NCBI RefSeq assembly: GCF_000190595.1
Contig: NC_015167.1
Location: 2,345,501 to 2,409,500, forward strand
From: Cellulophaga lytica DSM 7489
Lineage (GTDB): Bacteria; Bacteroidota; Bacteroidia; Flavobacteriales; Flavobacteriaceae
Reading direction: 5' to 3'
Length of the DNA stretch: 64,000 nucleotides
Below the pieces are notes generated by a model, which had not been told where the DNA came from, did not search any database, and saw nothing but the letters and a program-made list of their open reading frames with translations. Made by a program: the position numbers and the translations under genes. This document shows positions 17,842-27,031 of the stretch, piece by piece; position 1 is the first letter of the stretch; each line of letters begins with the position of its first letter.

Positions 17842-18362
17842 ATGGTAAAGAATAAAATTGTTTTAATGTTTTTATTTATTGTTAGCATAGTATGTGCACA
17901 GCAAAAAACAGAAGACGTTTCTTTAAAAGAAATGAAACAAGTATGGGCTACTTTTTTATCAACCTTAAAAACAAAAGACACTGTAAAGTTTAAGCAATTA
18001 TCTGCTTCTAAAATTAGATGTTATAACTGTTTAGAGAATACTCTAAAAGAGCAAAAGAAATTGGCTTACTCTAGAGATAATGATGAGGATTGGTATACTA
18101 AAATTTATGAGCAAGATATTTATATTCCTATAACAAAATTTTTAGCAGAAGATTACAACCTAATTTTTGGACATCACTTTATTGGACTTTTAGCAGAAAG
18201 CGAAACTATTTATGTAAACCACGCAATAGAAGCGGTTAATTACATAGAGGTTTTAGTAACTACCACTAAACCAACTAAGTTTCATGAAGGTGGCCAAATA
18301 CATTTAGATTTGTAAAACAAAACAAAATTTGGGTTTTAGATGAACTAAGTACAATTCCTTAA
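17842..18362 (+). CDS. secreted protein of unknown function with an apparent C-terminal frameshift
   Basis: From ATG 17842 a signal peptide (MVKNKIVLMFLFIVSIVCAQ) is followed by a helical domain containing a C-x2-C pair (RCYNCLE). The uninterrupted frame stops at 18315 after HLDL. The -1 frame from about 18303 continues with a plausible C-terminus (FVKQNKIWVLDELSTIP) ending at 18362. One missing T in the CATTTAGA run would explain this, restoring HFRFVKQ. It may be a real frameshift mutation or a sequencing error; the run is not a classical slippery heptamer. An upstream ATG at 17797 would place residues before the signal peptide and is less likely. Confidence 0.65.
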
Positions 18363-18373
18363 AAAAATAAAAT

Positions 18374-18892
18374 ATGGTAGAAGTAAAATCTTTAGTAATG
18401 GCTATAATTAGCTTTTTTATACAAGGAGAAGTTCCTCTTGTTAGTACAGATACAGTGTTTTTTGTAGATGTAGAGTCTAAAACAATAACTATAGAGCAAC
18501 ATAATTTATCTACAATTAAAGGGCAAGAAGAAGCTGCTACTGTTGGTTTAAAATTAGCTATGGAACAAACATCTTTAGACGACTCTTTACAAGGTTTAAC
18601 ATTAATATCTAAAAAGATCTATGAAAAAGATAATACGCTTAATGCAACCATAAAATTAAATTACAATTCTATAAAATACATTACATCTTTAGGGTTTCAT
18701 TTAAATACAGATGGTACGTATGCTTATTATAAAAATAATACAATAGAGTTACTAACTGATAATGGAGTAGAAGAGGAGCATCAATATAATTTTAAAGCAG
18801 ATCAAAATATAAAATTTAAAATAACACCAATTATTTATAAAGACGTTAAACTAATTTCTTTAGCTCCAGCTTGGAATAAAAAACAATATTAA
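18374..18892 (+). CDS. hypothetical protein
   Basis: A protein of 172 residues. The first ~25 contain a hydrophobic stretch (SLVMAIISFFI) that could be a weak signal or anchor. The rest is predicted to be mixed alpha/beta with a long acidic C-terminal half. I recognise no family or catalytic motif. It lies 11 nt after the restored end of the frameshifted secreted protein gene and 10 nt before the two-helix membrane protein gene, so the three form an operon-like row. Confidence 0.6.
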   Translation: MVEVKSLVMAIISFFIQGEVPLVSTDTVFFVDVESKTITIEQHNLSTIKGQEEAATVGLKLAMEQTSLDDSLQGLTLISKKIYEKDNTLNATIKLNYNSIKYITSLGFHLNTDGTYAYYKNNTIELLTDNGVEEEHQYNFKADQNIKFKITPIIYKDVKLISLAPAWNKKQY

Positions 18893-18902
18893 TACAGTAG
18901 TA

Positions 18903-19298
18903 ATGAAATCAGAAGAAAATAAACTATCAGAGTTACAGAGAATACCAGAAACAAAGCTTAACGTGGTATTAGAAGAATATCTAAAATTTATGTCTAGTAC
19001 AAAGTACATTCGCTATGTTCTGCTGCTTTTTGGTGCATTAGTGTTGTTATATAATGTATTTATAGCTGGCAAATCATATTCTTACTCAGATTATAACACT
19101 ATAAAAACATCTGTTATTTTAATATGCTGCATATTTATAATAGTATTATTGGTTTTTGCAGGTGTTTATTTTACTAAACAATTAAAAGTAAAAGGGAAGT
19201 TAAAAGAAATAGCAGAGTATAATAATCTAGACTTTAAAAAGGTACGTAAAGAATTTAATATTTATGTAAAAGAGGCCTTAGGAGGATATCCAATATAG
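18903..19298 (+). CDS. small two-helix membrane protein, unknown function
   Basis: A 131-residue protein with two membrane helices (about residues 36-58, YVLLLFGALVLLYNVFIAG, and 73-95, ILICCIFIIVLLVFAGVYF). The N-terminal ~35 residues and the C-terminal ~35 are charged and probably cytoplasmic, with GKLKEIAEYNNLDFKKVRKEF forming a helix. No family is recognised. It sits 10 nt after the preceding gene and 35 nt before the lipoprotein gene. Confidence 0.65.
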   Translation: MKSEENKLSELQRIPETKLNVVLEEYLKFMSSTKYIRYVLLLFGALVLLYNVFIAGKSYSYSDYNTIKTSVILICCIFIIVLLVFAGVYFTKQLKVKGKLKEIAEYNNLDFKKVRKEFNIYVKEALGGYPI

Positions 19299-19333
19299 TT
19301 AAAAATAAAAAATAACCACAAAACACTAACCTT

Positions 19334-20218
19334 ATGAAAAAAAATACAATAATATGCTTAGCTATTACAACAATATTATTAACGTTATCTGCATCATGTA
19401 GTTTTAACAAATCTGTAAAAAAAAACTTTAGTATAGGTTTAATCACTAAAGGAGATGGTATAAATGTAGATGAGGTAGAAGTTACTTTAGATGACCACAT
19501 CCTAGACGATAATACATTAATTTATGGTAAAACATTAGTAACAACCTTTAAGTCTGTAGATGGTTTTACAGAAGAAAACGGAAAATACTACCCAAATTTA
19601 GCGGTATCTTTAGTTTCTAAAGTAGGAGACACAGTTTTAAAACAGGCTAATTTATTGCCAAATTCTAACAAAGGTTTAAATTTAGATATGAAAGATTTAA
19701 GAGGGCAAGTTAGTTTTGCAAACCCTATTTTTTCTGACAAAACCTACACATTGGTATATACATTAACAGATCTAAAAGGAGAAGGAGTATTAACATCTAC
19801 TATGGATGTTGAGCTGGTTAAAGACCCAGATATTAAGATTGATGCAGAAAAACTAGTGTATAAAGAGTCTTATTTGTTTTCTCCAGAGCGTAAGTCTATG
19901 ATTACCAACAGAAAAGTTGGGTTTAATGATAAAATGTTGTTTATATTTGAAGGCCTTAAAGGATTTACTAATAAAAATGGTGCTGTAGAACTGGGTATGA
20001 CAATGGTTGTTAAAGATGATGACGGCCGTGTTATATTAGACCAACCAGATCTATTTTTAAACCAAAAAGTTAACCCAGCACTGGTAGAACAATCAATACA
20101 GGCTTCTTTAATTTTAACTAAAGGAGCTATTAGTAACCCTGTAAAATGGCAAGTGAAAATTTGGGATAAAAATAGTGATGCAACAATTACAGCCAAAACC
20201 TTTTTAGAGGTAGAGTAA
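19334..20218 (+). CDS. putative lipoprotein with beta-rich domains, unknown function
   Basis: A 294-residue protein with a signal peptide and lipobox (LSASC, lipidated Cys22). The mature part is beta-rich and may hold two Ig-like halves: GKTLVTTFKSVDGFTEENG and MLFIFEGLKGFTNKNG look like repeats of one another, and FANPIFSDKTYTLVYTLTD pairs with ISNPVKWQVKIWDKN. I recognise no named family. It is the last lipoprotein before the second LRR gene (41 nt). Confidence 0.65.
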   Translation: MKKNTIICLAITTILLTLSASCSFNKSVKKNFSIGLITKGDGINVDEVEVTLDDHILDDNTLIYGKTLVTTFKSVDGFTEENGKYYPNLAVSLVSKVGDTVLKQANLLPNSNKGLNLDMKDLRGQVSFANPIFSDKTYTLVYTLTDLKGEGVLTSTMDVELVKDPDIKIDAEKLVYKESYLFSPERKSMITNRKVGFNDKMLFIFEGLKGFTNKNGAVELGMTMVVKDDDGRVILDQPDLFLNQKVNPALVEQSIQASLILTKGAISNPVKWQVKIWDKNSDATITAKTFLEVE

Positions 20219-20259
20219 TTTGTAGTATTACGCAAGAATAAATTAAACACAACTAACCA

Positions 20260-22005
20260 TTGGAAGAATTAATTTTAGATGCATTATTTCAAGACTTTAA
20301 AGAAAGAGAAGTTTTGAAGGTTTCACCTTTTGGAGATATTTTTTTTAAGGAAGATGACTTAAAAGGAGGAAAAGTGTATTCCGTTTGTCAAATTTTACCT
20401 CCAACCAGACCAGTAGATAATCCAGCAAAAAAAGGAGAATTTATGTTTTTATGTCAGGTTATTGCTTTTGATGAGGATACTTTTCAGCAGTTTTTAACTG
20501 TAAAAAGAAAGTCCTTTTTTTTTAAACGCAATGTGCCAGAACAAATACAAAATTTATACGATGCTTTAATTACTAGGTTTGGGTTACGGTTAGAGCTTAA
20601 AAAGAGATTAGGAAAAACTAGCAAAGACCAAGTTTACGGCTATTGTGCATCAGACCCATATAACAGTACAAACCCCAATGCAGAAAAGGTAGATTTGTCT
20701 GTATACCATAAGGAGGTTTTAAAATATATAGAGAAAAACCCAAGGCAATTTTATTCAGATATTTGGGAGTTAAATAGTGAAAATGATTTTGGACTAGCAA
20801 CCCAAAAATTATACTATGGTTATGGTTTTGAGTTGCCACGTGGTATTTTTGAGTGTAACAACCTAAGATGTTTAGCAGTGTCTAATCAAACTGTAAAAGA
20901 TTTATATCCAGGTATTTTAAAGTTAAAATCACTTAATGAGCTAACCTTGCGTAATGTTAGCTTAATGGCTCCAGACTTAATTAATAAACTTTATAAGTTT
21001 AAGTATTTAGTGTCATTAACAATTTCTAGAGATGGAGATTATTACAGTGTGCCATTAAATGGTTTGCCTCCAAAATTAGAACAAATAAATAGTCTAAAAT
21101 ATTTAGATTTCTCAGGTAATAAAAGTCCGCTTTGGTCTTCTGTTGTTAAAATTACGGGCTTAAAAACCCTTAATTTATCTAATACATCATTAACTAGAAT
21201 AACATCAAGAATAAAAAACCTAAACCGTTTAGAAGAGTTAGATTTGTCTAACAACAAAATAACAGAACTGCCAGAGAGCTTGGTTACTTTAAAGCGTTTA
21301 AAAGTATTAAGGTTAAATAATAATCCGCTTTTAACGTTGCCAAATTGGATAGGGAAACTTAAGCAATTAGAGGTTTTAGATTTGCAAGAAACACAACTTA
21401 CTACACTGCCAGATAGTATTTATAACCTTACCAATTTAAAAGAACTTAATTTAAGGAAAAACCCTTTTAAAGATTTGCCACAGTCATTAGTTAAAATACC
21501 TATGAATGTATTAAAACTAGAAATGCAAAATAAGGCATTGTTTAGTGAAGAGGTTAAGCTAAAGTTAGAACAATTACCAGATGGTGATTGCTATTTTGAG
21601 TCTGACTTTAACTTTAAATTAATGGTAATAAATAAGTTAATGTACATAGATGAGGTTTTGTATCCTAAATTTAATGTTCATTTTTTTGCCAAAAATTATA
21701 AAGATCGTACTATAAATATTGAGGAAGAAGGGTATAAAATAATACCAGAAGTTGCAGCTTATTTTAAAAAGTTACCAATTCCGTCATCATTATTGTTGGA
21801 TATTGTAGAGTTACAACCAGATGGAGGAGATGAAATTTACGCCCAATTAATTCCGTTTTGGAGCGGAGAAGATAACAGTTTTGATGTAAAATCTATAGCT
21901 GACATTAAATATTTACCAAGTTTAAAAGTTACCAATTCTATGAATTTTTCAGATGAATTAGTTGCACAGTTAGAGGCAAAAAATATAACGGTAAAACGTT
22001 ATTAA
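20260..22005 (+). CDS. LRR protein with C-terminal DUF6892-like domain
   Basis: A 581-residue cytoplasmic protein starting at TTG 20260; no ATG precedes it in frame. Residues 1-190 are of unknown fold. Residues ~200-420 are leucine-rich repeats, at their best from LEELDLSNNKITELP to LKELNLRKNPFKDLP. Residues ~450-581 resemble DUF6892: VINKLMYIDEVLYPKF, EEEGYKIIPEVAAYFKKLPI, ELQPDGGDEIYAQLIPFWSGEDN. No enzymatic function is known for that domain. It shares the LRR theme with the 837-residue protein at 8385-10898, and together they flank the DUF4132 cluster. Confidence 0.8.
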   Translation: MEELILDALFQDFKEREVLKVSPFGDIFFKEDDLKGGKVYSVCQILPPTRPVDNPAKKGEFMFLCQVIAFDEDTFQQFLTVKRKSFFFKRNVPEQIQNLYDALITRFGLRLELKKRLGKTSKDQVYGYCASDPYNSTNPNAEKVDLSVYHKEVLKYIEKNPRQFYSDIWELNSENDFGLATQKLYYGYGFELPRGIFECNNLRCLAVSNQTVKDLYPGILKLKSLNELTLRNVSLMAPDLINKLYKFKYLVSLTISRDGDYYSVPLNGLPPKLEQINSLKYLDFSGNKSPLWSSVVKITGLKTLNLSNTSLTRITSRIKNLNRLEELDLSNNKITELPESLVTLKRLKVLRLNNNPLLTLPNWIGKLKQLEVLDLQETQLTTLPDSIYNLTNLKELNLRKNPFKDLPQSLVKIPMNVLKLEMQNKALFSEEVKLKLEQLPDGDCYFESDFNFKLMVINKLMYIDEVLYPKFNVHFFAKNYKDRTINIEEEGYKIIPEVAAYFKKLPIPSSLLLDIVELQPDGGDEIYAQLIPFWSGEDNSFDVKSIADIKYLPSLKVTNSMNFSDELVAQLEAKNITVKRY

Positions 22006-22007
22006 AA

Positions 22008-22069
22008 AAAGCAACTTTCTAAATTTGCGAGCAGTTTAGCTACTGTGTGCAAATTCAAAAAATTGCTTT
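22008..22069. terminator. nested inverted repeat, probable bidirectional terminator
   Basis: The outer arms AAAGCAA and TTGCTTT enclose an inner stem (AATTTGC and GCAAATT, then CAGT and ACTG after a mismatched step). It lies between the convergent LRR/DUF6892 gene and the LLM oxidoreductase gene, with A-rich and T-rich flanks. Confidence 0.5.
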
Positions 22070-22092
22070 ATCAAAACAAAAAAAACTTACTT

Positions 22093-23109
22093 TTATTTCT
22101 TTTCTAAATTTATTTCATTCATTATTTCTGCAAATAATTTGTATGATTTTATACGGTCTGTATGATTGTAAATATTAGTTACAGCAATAAGCTCATTAAC
22201 TTGCGTTTGTTCTAAAAATTCTTTAACCTGTTTTTTTACAGTTGCTTTGCTTCCTATAAAAGAATACTTTAACATTTGGTCTACAGCAGGGTGTTTAAAC
22301 ATTTGTCGTAAATCATCAGTCATTTTTACAGGAGGTAACATAAAATCTCTTTGATTGGTAAGTAAACCAACAATAATTTTAAGTAAAGATGTAGATATGT
22401 TTTCTGCTTCTTCATCTGTATCTGCCACAATAACATTTACACCAGCCATTGTATAAGGTGCTTTTAATGTAGTAGAAGGTGTAAATTCTTCGTTGTAAAT
22501 TTTTAAAGCATCGTGTAGCTTAGCAGTAGCAAAATGGCTAGCAAAAGCATAAGGCAAGCCTTTTCTAGATGATAAATGTGCACTGTCTGTACTAGAGCCT
22601 AAAATATATAAAGGAACATGAACACCTTCTGCAACAGTAGCTCTAACTTTAGAGTTCTTGTTATCTGCAGAAAAATATTGTTGTATTTGTGCTACTTCTT
22701 CAGGGAAAGAGTGTGCTGCCTGTGTATGGTTTGGTCTTATGGCGTGTGCCGTTTCAGGGTCTGTTCCAGGAGCTCTACCCAAACCTAAATCTATACGGTT
22801 TTGGTACAGTGTACCAAGTGTGCCAAACTGTTCTGCAACAATTAAAGGTGAGTGGTTTGGTAGCATAATACCACCAGATCCTACACGTATTGTTTTTGTG
22901 TTTTCTGCAACATTACCAATTAAAACTGCAGTAGCAGAACTACCAATAGTTATAGAGTTATGATGCTCTGCAAGCCAAAAACGCTTGTAACCAAAGGTTT
23001 CGGCATTTTGCGCAAGATCTACGCTATTTTTAAATGTAGTTTGTAAAGAATTACCCTTAGATACTATGGCAAGTTCTAAAACCGAGTATGCTATTTTTTT
23101 TGATGACAT
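22093..23109 (-). CDS. LLM class flavin-dependent oxidoreductase (luciferase-like)
   Basis: A 338-residue TIM-barrel flavoprotein of the bacterial luciferase-like family, MsnO8-type. Landmarks are YSVLELAIV near the N-terminus, KRFWLAEHHN, IRVGSGGIMLPNHSPL, RIDLGLGRAPGTDP and FIGSKATVKKQV near the C-terminus. Members use reduced FMN to oxidise small molecules; the substrate cannot be predicted. It is a monocistronic gene, convergent with the LRR gene across a hairpin. Upstream lies a 343-bp region shared with the DUF4494 gene in which I see only a TACTTTTG element on the minus strand (23224-23231), rather far from the start. Confidence 0.9.
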   Translation of the reverse strand: MSSKKIAYSVLELAIVSKGNSLQTTFKNSVDLAQNAETFGYKRFWLAEHHNSITIGSSATAVLIGNVAENTKTIRVGSGGIMLPNHSPLIVAEQFGTLGTLYQNRIDLGLGRAPGTDPETAHAIRPNHTQAAHSFPEEVAQIQQYFSADNKNSKVRATVAEGVHVPLYILGSSTDSAHLSSRKGLPYAFASHFATAKLHDALKIYNEEFTPSTTLKAPYTMAGVNVIVADTDEEAENISTSLLKIIVGLLTNQRDFMLPPVKMTDDLRQMFKHPAVDQMLKYSFIGSKATVKKQVKEFLEQTQVNELIAVTNIYNHTDRIKSYKLFAEIMNEINLEKK

Positions 23110-23452
23110 TTTTTTCTGTTTGTTGCTGTTATTTTAAGAAAGTAACAGTTTTTTTGGACTTTATTTTGTCGTACTAAAGACCTATTAATTACACCTATAT
23201 AGTTGAGTGTAAATTATGTACTACAAAAGTACAATTAAGCAATAAATAACACGGCTATTTTAAGATGTGTTATGACTTATTTAAGTCAAGTTTAGGAATA
23301 ATGCAGAAACTATTTTAAAAGTTTAGCGCTCAACTGTCTTGTAATAAGAATACTACGTTTTTTATATTTAAATTGTGAATATCTATTTGCGTAATTACAA
23401 TCTATTTTTTTTAGTAACGGTTATATTTGGCTTCCCAAAAAAAATAAAAATT
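23110..23452. other. 343-bp divergent intergenic region
   Basis: AT-rich sequence between the LLM oxidoreductase and DUF4494 genes. It holds a palindrome GTACTACAAAAGTAC (23217-23231) containing a minus-strand TACTTTTG, and a plus-strand TATATTTG at 23422-23429. No convincing coding sequence is visible on either strand. Confidence 0.5.
23422..23429 (+). promoter_or_regulatory. -7 promoter element for the DUF4494 gene
   Basis: TATATTTG matches TAnnTTTG and ends 23 nt upstream of ATG 23453. It supports the shorter start: the longer frame from 23375 would begin upstream of this promoter. Confidence 0.5.
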
Positions 23453-24034
23453 ATGAGCGCAACTTGGTACGAATGCAAAGTAAAATATAGAAAAATGAGC
23501 GACACTGGAGCTCAAAAAGTAACAACAGAACCTTATTTGGTAGATGCAATTTCTTATACAGAGGCAGAAACTAGAATTAATGAGGAAATGAAAGCATACA
23601 TTAGTGATGAGTTTAAAATAACAAACATAAAAGTTGCAAATTTTGCAGAAATTCATCCGTTTGAAAATACAGACCGTTGGTTTAAAAGTAAAGTTTCTTT
23701 AATTGCTTTTGATGAGGAAAGTGGTAAAGAACGTAAAACAAACATGTATTTATTGGTACAAGCTAACGATGTTAAAGAAGCTTACGATAATACCGTTGCT
23801 GTAATGAAAGACACTATGGGTGAATATACTATACCTGCAATTACGGAGTCTCCTATTATGGATGTTTTTCCTTACTTTTCTGGTGAAGAAGGAGAACTAG
23901 ATCGTATTCATAGATTTAACGAGATAAAAGATTCTGTTCCTGAGGTTGAAGAAACAGAAGAGGCTAAAGAAATTTTAGAAGATGAAGCGTTAGCACTTGT
24001 TAGTGCAGACGTAGATTTAGATGAAGAAGAGTAG
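23453..24034 (+). CDS. DUF4494 domain-containing protein
   Basis: From ATG 23453 the protein has 193 residues and begins MSATWYECKVKYRK, the standard opening of DUF4494 proteins. The domain continues with VDAISYTEAETRINEEM and the IHPFENTDRWFKSKV stretch. The C-terminus is a long acidic tail. DUF4494 occurs across Bacteroidota chromosomes and phages; its function is unknown. The upstream in-frame start at 23375 adds a hydrophobic leader foreign to the family. The gene ends at a strong hairpin. Confidence 0.88.
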   Translation: MSATWYECKVKYRKMSDTGAQKVTTEPYLVDAISYTEAETRINEEMKAYISDEFKITNIKVANFAEIHPFENTDRWFKSKVSLIAFDEESGKERKTNMYLLVQANDVKEAYDNTVAVMKDTMGEYTIPAITESPIMDVFPYFSGEEGELDRIHRFNEIKDSVPEVEETEEAKEILEDEALALVSADVDLDEEE

Positions 24035-24060
24035 TAATTAGTTACTCTTTTATAAATAAA

Positions 24061-24097
24061 AAAACCAGGATAATAAGTAAATTATTATCCTGGTTTT
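24061..24097. terminator. bidirectional rho-independent terminator
   Basis: A perfect 15-bp stem (AAAACCAGGATAATA pairing with TATTATCCTGGTTTT) with a 7-nt loop lies between the convergent DUF4494 and M3 peptidase genes. A-runs and T-runs flank it on both strands. Confidence 0.9.
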
Positions 24098-24119
24098 TAT
24101 GTTTTAAGTTTATTGTAAT

Positions 24120-26135
24120 TTACAATAAGCCTGCTCTTTCTAATAAAGCTTCAACTTTTGGTTCTGCACCTCTAAAACGTTTGTATAAAACCATTGGGTT
24201 TTCTGTGCCTCCTTTAGACAATACATTGTCTTTAAATTTAGTAGCTACGTCTTTGTTAAAAATCCCTTCTTCTTTAAAGTAAGCAAATGCATCGGCATCT
24301 AAAACTTCTGCCCATTTGTAACTGTAATACCCAGAAGAATATCCTCCTTGGAAAATATGAGAAAAAGCAGTGCTCATACAAGTTTCTGCTGTGCTAGGGT
24401 ATAAATCTGTGCCTGTAAACGCTTTATCTTCTTGTGCTTTTACATTTGTAAAGTTTGTTGGGTCTACACCGTGCCAAGACATATCTAACAGGCCAAAACT
24501 TAGTTGGCGTAAGGTTTGCATACCTTCTTGAAAAGTAGCAGATTCTTTTATTTTTTGAACCAACTCCATTGGTATAACTTCACCTGTTTGGTAATGAGTA
24601 GCAAAAAGCTCTAAGGCTTCTTTTTCATAACACCAGTTTTCTAAAACCTGACTTGGTAACTCTACAAAATCCCAATACACAGATGTGCCAGATAAGCTAG
24701 AATAAGTGGTGTTTGCTAGCATACCGTGTAAACCGTGACCAAACTCATGAAACAATGTAGTAACCTCGTTAAAAGTTAATAACGATGGTTTAGTGTTTGT
24801 AGGTTTTGTAAAATTACATACGTTAGATATATGCGGACGTACGTTTACACCATCTTTTATATATTGTGGTTTGTAAGACGTCATCCAAGCACCACCACGC
24901 TTGCCAGATCTTGGGTGAAAATCTGCGTAAAATAAAGATACAAAAGTATTTTCTGCGTCAAACACCTCATATGTTTTTACGTCTTCATGGTATTTGTCTA
25001 CATTGGTAACTTCTTTAAATTGTAAGCCAAATAATTTTTCGGCTACTTTAAAAACACCAGCAATTACATTTTCTAGTTTAAAGTAAGGTTTTAGTATTTC
25101 ATCATCTAAATTAAAGAGTTTTTGCTTTAGTTTTTCTGAGTAATAAGCACCATCCCATTTTTGTAATTGGTCTATACCATCTAATTCCTTAGCAAAATCT
25201 TCAAGCTGTTTAAACTCGCGTTCAGCAGCTGGTTTTGCTTTTTCTAATAATTCGTTTAAAAAAGAATGTACTTTTTCTGGCGTTTCAGCCATACGTTCTT
25301 CTAGTACAAAATTTGCGTGTGTTGCATACCCAAGTAAATTGGCACGCTCGTGGCGTAATTTTGCTATTTTTAATACATTTTCTTGGTTGTCTAACTCATC
25401 ACCTTTAAACGCTTTACTGCCAAAGGCTAATGATAATTTTTTACGAAGTTCTCTGTTTTTAGCATACTTCATAAAAGGTATATAGCTAGGATAATCTAAT
25501 GTTATTAACCAACCATCTAAATCTTTAGATTTGGCTAGTTGCGCAGCAGCTTCTTTTTCTCCTTCTGGCAAACCATCTAAATCTTCTTCATTAGTTAAAT
25601 GCATTTTAAATTTATTGGTTTCTGCCAATACATTTTCTCCAAACTTTAGTTTAAGTTTAGATAATTCTGCATCTATTTCTCTAAGTCTAGTTTTTTTATC
25701 TTCAGCCAAGTTTGCTCCGTTTCTGCTAAACCCTTTGTACCTTTTGTCTAACAATGTTTGTTGCTCTACAGTTAGATCTAAATTGTCTTTTTGCTCATAA
25801 ACAGCTTTAACTCTTTTAAATAAAGCTTCGTTTAAAGTAATATCATTACCAAACTCAGACAATAAAGGAGAAACTTCTTGTGCTATTTTCTGAATTTTTT
25901 CATTAGTTTCCGCAGAATTTAAATTAAAAAATACGCTTGAAATACGGTCTAATTGCTGACCAGCAAAATCTAGAGCTTCAATAGTATTGGTAAACGTAGG
26001 AACTTCTTTATTTTCTGTAATAGCGTCTATTTCTGCTCTTGCATCTGTCATAGCTTGTGTAAAAGCAGGCATAAAATGCTCGTTTTCTATTTGGGAAAAC
26101 GGTGCAGTATCAAAAGGGGATAATAATGGATTCAT
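24120..26135 (-). CDS. M3 family metallopeptidase (peptidyl-dipeptidase Dcp / oligopeptidase A type)
   Basis: A 671-residue zinc metallopeptidase with the HExxH motif in TTLFHEFGHGLHGML and downstream SGTSVYWDFVELPSQ, which provides the third zinc ligand glutamate region. The C-terminal FSHIFQGGYSSGYYSYKWAEVLDADAF segment is typical. It begins without a signal peptide (MNPLLSPFDTAPFSQI), so it is cytoplasmic and probably degrades oligopeptides. The length fits Dcp (~680). Whether it is closer to Dcp or PrlC cannot be settled by eye. It is monocistronic, with a TAACTTTG promoter element upstream. Confidence 0.95.
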   Translation of the reverse strand: MNPLLSPFDTAPFSQIENEHFMPAFTQAMTDARAEIDAITENKEVPTFTNTIEALDFAGQQLDRISSVFFNLNSAETNEKIQKIAQEVSPLLSEFGNDITLNEALFKRVKAVYEQKDNLDLTVEQQTLLDKRYKGFSRNGANLAEDKKTRLREIDAELSKLKLKFGENVLAETNKFKMHLTNEEDLDGLPEGEKEAAAQLAKSKDLDGWLITLDYPSYIPFMKYAKNRELRKKLSLAFGSKAFKGDELDNQENVLKIAKLRHERANLLGYATHANFVLEERMAETPEKVHSFLNELLEKAKPAAEREFKQLEDFAKELDGIDQLQKWDGAYYSEKLKQKLFNLDDEILKPYFKLENVIAGVFKVAEKLFGLQFKEVTNVDKYHEDVKTYEVFDAENTFVSLFYADFHPRSGKRGGAWMTSYKPQYIKDGVNVRPHISNVCNFTKPTNTKPSLLTFNEVTTLFHEFGHGLHGMLANTTYSSLSGTSVYWDFVELPSQVLENWCYEKEALELFATHYQTGEVIPMELVQKIKESATFQEGMQTLRQLSFGLLDMSWHGVDPTNFTNVKAQEDKAFTGTDLYPSTAETCMSTAFSHIFQGGYSSGYYSYKWAEVLDADAFAYFKEEGIFNKDVATKFKDNVLSKGGTENPMVLYKRFRGAEPKVEALLERAGLL

Positions 26136-26177
26136 TAATTGTATACTTTGTGTGTAAATTAGTGTTTTATGTTATAA

Positions 26178-26185
26178 CAAAGTTA
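26178..26185 (-). promoter_or_regulatory. -7 promoter element for the M3 peptidase
   Basis: TAACTTTG on the minus strand matches TAnnTTTG and ends 42 nt upstream of the ATG at 26135. No ideal -33 TTG is evident. Confidence 0.4.
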
Positions 26186-26289
26186 TTAATTAAAAAACGA
26201 ATATTTTACTAGCTCTATTTTTATTCTAGCATAGCTAATTACAACTATTAAAATACAATTTAAAAATAAGTTAACATTGTAAATATAAG

Positions 26290-26316
26290 TTGTCTTTTAA
26301 ATAAAAAATATGTTTG
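26290..26316 (+). promoter_or_regulatory. promoter of the Crp/Fnr gene (-33 TTG and -7 TATGTTTG)
   Basis: TTG at 26290-26292 and TATGTTTG at 26309-26316 are 16 nt apart, close to the 17-23 nt reported for flavobacterial promoters. The element ends 20 nt before ATG 26337. It is the most complete promoter read in the window. Confidence 0.55.
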
Positions 26317-26336
26317 CTTTTTTTAATAGTTAGATA

Positions 26337-26951
26337 ATGATTTGTAAAAAACTAAAGGATGAGGATTTTAAAATTTTGTATGATTTTTTTAATAACTCAT
26401 ATAAAATAAATGAAGAAATATTTAATGTTGTTAAGAGTTTTTGTATAAAAAGGGTTTATCAAAAAGGGGAATGTATACTTAAAGGAGGAGAGATAGAGCA
26501 ATATTCTAATGTTGTAATTAAAGGTGTAGTGCATCAATACATTGTTGATATTGATAAGGAAGTAACGACAAATTTAACCCCGGCAGGTTTAGGTTTTAAT
26601 AGTTTAGTGAGCTACGTTAATCAAGTGCCTACAGAAGAAATACAAGAAGCATTAACTGATGTTGAATTAATAAGTTTAAAGAAAGAGCATATAGAAGAAA
26701 TACTTAAAAATTATAATGAAATAGGAATTCTTCTATACAGACTGCATGAAGATATATTGTTAGACAGAGAAAATAGAATGCATTTGCTACAATATAGGAG
26801 TGCAGCAAAACGATTTAAATATTTTTATGAAAATGTAGAAAGGTCTAAATTAATTATACAGCATACACCAGATAAGCATATAGCTAGGTATTTAAAAATG
26901 AATCCGCAACAGTACAGTAAGGAAAAAAATATTTTTTATAAAAGTTTATAA
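26337..26951 (+). CDS. Crp/Fnr family transcriptional regulator
   Basis: A 204-residue protein with an N-terminal cyclic-nucleotide-binding-like beta barrel (KRVYQKGECILKGGEIEQYSNVVIKGVVHQY) and a C-terminal helix-turn-helix reduced to HTPDKHIARYLKMNPQQYSKEKN. This matches the Bacteroidota subgroup that lacks the classical cAMP-binding residues and FNR cysteines. A ligand is therefore not predicted. It is followed 80 nt downstream by the Ig-like/LRR lipoprotein gene in the same direction, which it may regulate. Confidence 0.85.
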   Translation: MICKKLKDEDFKILYDFFNNSYKINEEIFNVVKSFCIKRVYQKGECILKGGEIEQYSNVVIKGVVHQYIVDIDKEVTTNLTPAGLGFNSLVSYVNQVPTEEIQEALTDVELISLKKEHIEEILKNYNEIGILLYRLHEDILLDRENRMHLLQYRSAAKRFKYFYENVERSKLIIQHTPDKHIARYLKMNPQQYSKEKNIFYKSL

Positions 26952-27031
26952 GCAATAGTTATCTGTACATAACTTATTGTTGATCTGAAATAGTTTGTTT
27001 TGTCCTATTAAAAAATCTAAACAAAACATTT

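Noticed and set aside
18303-18309. Programmed -1 ribosomal frameshift at ATTTAGA
   Set aside because: It is not of the XXXYYYZ slippery type and no downstream pseudoknot is seen; a one-base deletion or sequencing error is simpler.
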